Source: Peptococcaceae bacterium | GTDB taxonomy: Bacteria; Bacillota; Desulfitobacteriia; Desulfitobacteriales; Syntrophobotulaceae | Assembly: GCA_009778595.1 (NCBI GenBank) | Contig: WRJI01000017.1 | Coordinates: 1 to 35,755 of the forward strand | Direction: 5' to 3' | Length of the DNA stretch: 35,755 nucleotides | Shown: piece after piece, positions 32,435-35,755 of the stretch | Position numbering within the stretch: position 1 is the stretch's first letter | Layout: every line of letters starts with the position of its first letter | Notes under the pieces: model-generated | Databases searched by the model: none | What the model saw: the letters and a program-made list of their open reading frames with translations, nothing else | Told to the model about the DNA's origin: nothing | Made by a program: the position numbers and the translations under genes

Positions 32435-32929
32435 ATGATGCGGGATGTGGTTCAGACCATCGGCAACCTGATCGATAAACAGAGTGTTGCTTTGATTGGG
32501 TCTGTTGACAGCGACGGGTTTCCGAATATGAAGGCTATGTTGCCGCCGAGGCAGCGCGAGGGGATAATGAGTTTTTGGTTTACGACGAATACTTCCTCAA
32601 TGCGGGTAGCACAGTATAGGGTCAACGCCAAGGCTTGTGTCTATTTTTTCGATAAGAGGTTTTTTCGCGGTGTTATGTTGAAGGGGACTATGGAGGTGTT
32701 GGAAGACGCCGGGAGCAAGGAGATGATCTGGCGGGAGGGGGACACAATGTATTATCCAAAGGGAGTTACGGATCCAGATTATTGTGTGTTGAAGTTTACG
32801 GCGCAAACGGGGCGGTATTACGCAAATTATAAGTCGGAGGATTTCGTCGTTGCGTTGTCTGAAGCTGTTAGTCCCTTACGGACGAGAAGCGTCAATAAAA
32901 AACAAGAAAATCCACATTCTGAATCCTGA
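32435..32929 (+). CDS. Pyridoxamine 5'-phosphate oxidase-family protein (FMN-binding split barrel)
   Basis: 164 residues. The fold is indicated by VQTIGNLIDKQSVALIGSVDSDGFPNMKAMLPP, then IMSFWFTTNTSSMRVAQYRVNAKACVYFFDK, a pattern of the general-stress/PNPOx-like flavoprotein group. These bind FMN, heme or F420 and reduce various compounds; the specific substrate is unknown. ATG 32435 is 6 nt after aagggggg; GTG 32432 and ATG 32438 are close alternatives. The natural end of the protein seems to be around residue 148; the last 16 residues (RTRSVNKKQENPHSES) and the stop codon come from dispersed element copy D. Confidence 0.85.
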   Translation: MMRDVVQTIGNLIDKQSVALIGSVDSDGFPNMKAMLPPRQREGIMSFWFTTNTSSMRVAQYRVNAKACVYFFDKRFFRGVMLKGTMEVLEDAGSKEMIWREGDTMYYPKGVTDPDYCVLKFTAQTGRYYANYKSEDFVVALSEAVSPLRTRSVNKKQENPHSES

Positions 32930-32965
32930 ATACTGAATCCTGGATACTTGCGGGCGTAGCCCGCG
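32881..32965 (+). repeat. Dispersed element, copy D, overlapping the end of a gene
   Basis: Same orientation as copy A: GACGAgaaGCGTC (32881-32893, one base changed), AT-rich block with atccacatt, four CTGAATA-type units, TGCGGGCgtaGCCCGCG (32949-32965). The upstream PNPOx-family frame reads into it and ends at a TGA inside the first 7-bp unit (32927-32929). Confidence 0.9.
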
Positions 32966-32994
32966 TTAGGGAATAGCGCAATGCGCGAAAAATG

Positions 32995-33023
32995 TTGACA
33001 AATAATCATTTGTGTATGATACT
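32995..33023 (+). promoter_or_regulatory. Sigma-A-like promoter ahead of the surface-repeat pseudogene
   Basis: TTGACA, 17 nt, GATACT (or TATGAT at 14 nt spacing). Perfect -35. It is directly downstream of element D and now faces a decayed gene. Confidence 0.5.
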
Positions 33024-33071
33024 GGTTTTATGGAATAGATTTAAGGCATAAGTTATGACACATTGGTATGA

Positions 33072-33382
33072 TGCCACAAAGGAGTCAACAATGGCGAACG
33101 AAGCCTTAATCCCCAGGGTATCAAAAGCGGTTGGGATTTCGTTGGTTGGAATACAGATAAGAATGCCACCACCAAATTGTCCTCCTACGCCATGCCAGCC
33201 AGCAGGGAACACAATATGCCAACAGTTATGACATTAATAGCCGTGATAACCCCATTCTTGTTGTCGCGTCCCACGTCAACGTCCTGCGTTGGCGAGAAAG
33301 ATACAGCAGTAATTATTACGATCCCGGAACTTCTGTTACACTTTCGTCCGACAAACAGCTGACCCCCATCTCAGATAATTGA
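33072..33382 (+). pseudogene. Decayed fragment of a Listeria-Bacteroides-type (InlB_B/flg_new) surface-repeat protein
   Basis: No intact gene is present, but two frames carry recognisable pieces. In one frame, about 33117-33197 reads GIKSGWDFVGWNTDKNATT then LSSYAMPA, the pattern of flg_new repeats (GYTFVGWNTDxxxT...MPA). In a different frame, about 33299-33382 reads SSNYYDPGTSVTLSSDKQLTP ending at a stop, the pattern of the start of the next repeat. The frame change between them and the loss of the signal peptide region indicate decay. A small frame starting at an SD-preceded ATG (33091) codes for nothing recognisable. Intact relatives are large surface proteins. Confidence 0.6.
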
Positions 33383-33478
33383 TTGTTGCTTTAATTTTGA
33401 ATGCATAGAGTTATGACAGTAGACACAATATAGAATCATATATCTCTTAATTTATGAGAAGGAAGAAGGAGAAGTCTC

Positions 33479-35530
33479 ATGAGTTATTTAAAGTCTATTC
33501 AATTCAAATTGTTTTTGATCACATTGGGATCCCTTCTCGGTGTGGCTGTTATCTTCATTTCGGCAGCTTTTATCAGCACAAACAAACTGCTCAAGGATAA
33601 CAGCATCAAAGTATCTGAATCCATTGAGCAGACAGTCTTTAACGCTGTGGAGGGATGGCGGGTTTCAACCCTTGCCTACGCAAAAATTGTCGCTGACCGA
33701 CCATCGCCACAGATGGTCAATGCCATAACCAGCGAGAATACCGATCAGATTATTGCGTTAGCAAAAGACGCGTTTTCTTATACCGATTGCGATGGTATGA
33801 CTTTTGCTGATGTGGAGGGCAACGCTTTGGCGCGTGTCACCAATCCCGCAAAATTCGGAGACAACATCAAAACATCACTCGCTATCGCGGATGCTATGGA
33901 GGGAAAGGCGGTATCGTATGTTTATCCCACGCTGAATAACGGGTTCAGCATCACCGCCGGAGTCCCTATATCAGACGGGAACACGCAGATTGGGGTGCTT
34001 TTTCTGTCTAAAAGGCTTGACAAAGAGGGCATGATCAACGATATCAAACAGATGATAGGCAGCGAGGTTGTCTTGTATCAGGGCAACGAGCCGGTGATTG
34101 CTTCCTTTACGGAGGACATGGCTTCCCTGGGGGCTCTTGCCGATGATGTTCAGATGTCGCTGGCTGCCGGGAACAGTGTTATACAAACCGGTAAGTACAA
34201 AGGCCGATCAGCTGTTTGGCGATACACCCCTATTGAGGGCAGGGACAGCGCGTTTGTCGGAGCCATTTTGACAATACATTCGGAAGAAAGCGGCAACTGG
34301 GTCATTCCTATGTGGATTGGACTGCTTCTGGCGGTATGTGCGATACTCGCGCCCATTCTCATCAAGAATGTCAGAGCGATCGCTCGGCCTTTGTTATCCC
34401 TCACGGCCTTTATGCGGCGGGCCAGTAACACAGGTGATCTGGTTCTCGATCCCAAAGAAAGAGATACAATCGGCAAATATTCGAAAACCGAGGATGAAAT
34501 AGGCCGGACGATATCTTCCTGCGCTGACTTCGTAGCACGCATATCGGAGATAAGCGATCTGCTTACCAAATTTGCGGATGGTGATTTGACCCGGGAAGTG
34601 AACCTTCTTTCCGACCGGGATACCATGGGTCTGGCGTTAAACAAATTAGCAGGCAATCTGAACGGCATGATTAGTGAGATAGGGGAATCCAGCGTACACG
34701 TGTCAACAGGGGCCAAACAAGTTGCGGAAACAGCCACCAGCATTGCGGGCAGCGCGGCACAAATGGCTGATAACGCCCAGGTTCTTGCCGAAGGGTCCTC
34801 GAAACAATCAGAATATGTCAAAGGGTTGTCGGATTCGATTGTTGTCATTGCCGAGAAGACCAGATCCAACGCGGAGATTACCGAACAGGCTGCTACTCTT
34901 GCGGATACAATCATTGATAAGGCGGAAAAAGGTAGCCGCCAGATGGACGAGATGATTGCGGCGGTCAACGCTATTACGGAATCCAGCAGATCTGTAAGTT
35001 ATATCATGGAAACCATCAATGGTATCGCGGCACAGACCAATTTGCTTTCCCTCAATGCTGCCATTGAAGCGGCTCGTGCCGGCGAACTTGGAAAAGGGTT
35101 TGCGGTTGTGGCTGATGAGGTTCGCAAGTTGGCTTTCCAGAGCGAGGAAGCTGTGAAAGAAACCAGCACGATTATTGAGAATTCTATTCAGAAGGCTGAG
35201 TCAGGCGCTCGTGTGGCTGATGAAATGGCTGCCAGTCTCAATGGGATTGTTACCAGTATCAACGAAAGCAGCCGATTAATAATGGAAATTGCCAAAGTGT
35301 CGGATGAACAATCGGAGAGTATATCGCAGTTCAACAGCAGCATCGGTCAAGTGGCGGAGATCGCACAGAAGAACAACATTGTCGCGATGGAAAGCGCTGC
35401 GGCAGCTGAGGAAAGTGCCGCTACGGCCGGAGAGAGTTCTTTTATCGCCGACAGAATGAATTCACAGTCAGATATATTGAAGGACCTGATCGGGCGGTTC
35501 AGAGTGAGTGAAAGGCGAATTACTGGGTAA
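33479..35530 (+). CDS. Methyl-accepting chemotaxis protein (single-Cache-like sensor)
   Basis: 683 residues. TM1 (~residues 10-31, [21 protein letters not shown]), extracellular sensor (~35-270; [21 protein letters not shown] and [20 protein letters not shown] fit the sCache_3/dCache type), TM2 (~275-300, [22 protein letters not shown]), HAMP, and the signalling hairpin [44 protein letters not shown]. No C-terminal CheR-docking pentapeptide. ATG 33479 follows gaaggagaag. Its sensor differs from that of the receptor at 24472, so the two detect different signals. Its last 63 nt overlap the convergent small gene on the other strand. Confidence 0.93.
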   Translation: MSYLKSIQFKLFLITLGSLLGVAVIFISAAFISTNKLLKDNSIKVSESIEQTVFNAVEGWRVSTLAYAKIVADRPSPQMVNAITSENTDQIIALAKDAFSYTDCDGMTFADVEGNALARVTNPAKFGDNIKTSLAIADAMEGKAVSYVYPTLNNGFSITAGVPISDGNTQIGVLFLSKRLDKEGMINDIKQMIGSEVVLYQGNEPVIASFTEDMASLGALADDVQMSLAAGNSVIQTGKYKGRSAVWRYTPIEGRDSAFVGAILTIHSEESGNWVIPMWIGLLLAVCAILAPILIKNVRAIARPLLSLTAFMRRASNTGDLVLDPKERDTIGKYSKTEDEIGRTISSCADFVARISEISDLLTKFADGDLTREVNLLSDRDTMGLALNKLAGNLNGMISEIGESSVHVSTGAKQVAETATSIAGSAAQMADNAQVLAEGSSKQSEYVKGLSDSIVVIAEKTRSNAEITEQAATLADTIIDKAEKGSRQMDEMIAAVNAITESSRSVSYIMETINGIAAQTNLLSLNAAIEAARAGELGKGFAVVADEVRKLAFQSEEAVKETSTIIENSIQKAESGARVADEMAASLNGIVTSINESSRLIMEIAKVSDEQSESISQFNSSIGQVAEIAQKNNIVAMESAAAAEESAATAGESSFIADRMNSQSDILKDLIGRFRVSERRITG

Positions 35531-35710
35531 GGGATGGAGTACGGGGGGCGGCTCGTCTTTATTGAGTTTGCCGGATTCCAAGTATTGCACCTTCACATGA
35601 CTCTCTTTTATATAGTTCTCAATATGGGAGCATAGCAAGGCTGTTTGCTCGTTGGCAAATGTCTGTAGGGCGCCATTGATCTTTTCGCTGAATTTCTCTA
35701 TAATATTCAT
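35468..35710 (-). CDS. Small hypothetical protein, antisense to the MCP 3' end
   Basis: 80 residues, not recognised. N-terminal ~45 residues are helical ([36 protein letters not shown] type); the C-terminal half is Pro/Ser-rich and is read largely from DNA complementary to the chemoreceptor gene. On the minus strand an excellent ribosome site (aaggag, 8 nt before the ATG) precedes it, so I keep the call. The 63-bp overlap with the converging receptor gene suggests that the C-terminus may have been extended by loss of an earlier stop. Confidence 0.5.
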   Translation of the reverse strand: MNIIEKFSEKINGALQTFANEQTALLCSHIENYIKESHVKVQYLESGKLNKDEPPPVLHPLPSNSPFTHSEPPDQVLQYI

Positions 35711-35755
35711 ATCAAGAACTCCTTGCTTTTATTAAACTGGTGAGAACGCCTGTTG

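Noticed and set aside
1-35755. tRNA or rRNA genes, complete insertion sequence, phage or conjugation module
   Set aside because: None was recognised on either strand. The Rpn-like fragment and the coiled-coil gene at 14448 are the only hints of mobile elements besides the dispersed repeat.

Overview
This window looks like chromosomal DNA of a spore-forming, motile, anaerobic member of the Clostridia (Firmicutes/Bacillota). The reasons are the classic ctsR-mcsA-mcsB-clpC-radA heat-shock operon, the gene order PIN/TRAM - ispDF - gltX - cysS - mrnC - thyA - folA - rlmB - sigH, a sporulation sigma factor (SigH), strong Shine-Dalgarno sequences, sigma-A promoters, two chemoreceptors and a butyrate-type beta-oxidation operon. 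The species cannot be named from the sequence alone. Layout: 1-1.3 kb is an accessory patch with the 3' end of an Rpn-family nuclease/transposase gene, the broken 3' end of a PIN-domain toxin, a structured non-coding stretch and a small amidase-domain protein. 1.5-4.3 kb is one unrecognised 916-residue, low-complexity, repeat-bearing protein with a single C-terminal membrane anchor. 4.5-11.3 kb is the CtsR regulon operon, with a recognisable CtsR operator. 11.4-16.7 kb holds a small divergent protein, the PIN/TRAM membrane protein, an IspD-IspF fusion, a repeat-rich minus-strand protein and gltX. 16.9-18.9 kb is a secreted alpha/beta hydrolase with a Big_2-like tail and its own strong promoter, followed by a large hairpin. 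19.1-24.2 kb is the cysS-mrnC-thyA-folA-rlmB cluster and then sigH. 24.5-26.5 and 33.5-35.5 kb are two methyl-accepting chemotaxis proteins. 26.6-31.8 kb is a five-gene operon (thiolase, crotonase, acyl-CoA dehydrogenase, two CoA-transferase subunits). 32.0-33.4 kb has a tiny Cys/Gly/Tyr-rich protein between two strong hairpins, a flavin-type oxidoreductase and a decayed surface-repeat pseudogene. Two features cut across the window. First, a dispersed element of about 85 bp, bounded by two small palindromes and carrying 7-bp tandem repeats, occurs four times (one copy is half-length), each time at the 3' end of a gene and in both orientations; one copy supplies the last 16 codons and the stop of its host gene. 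Second, in-frame minisatellites (units of 12-21 bp, always a multiple of three) have grown inside normally conserved proteins: a seven-residue repeat inside the RadA core, a lysine-rich tail with an AT-hook-like motif on ClpC, a duplication in GltX, and larger arrays in the Rpn, 916-aa and minus-strand proteins. No tRNA, rRNA, CRISPR array or complete insertion sequence was found. Functional roles come from motif and gene-order recognition; no database search was run.
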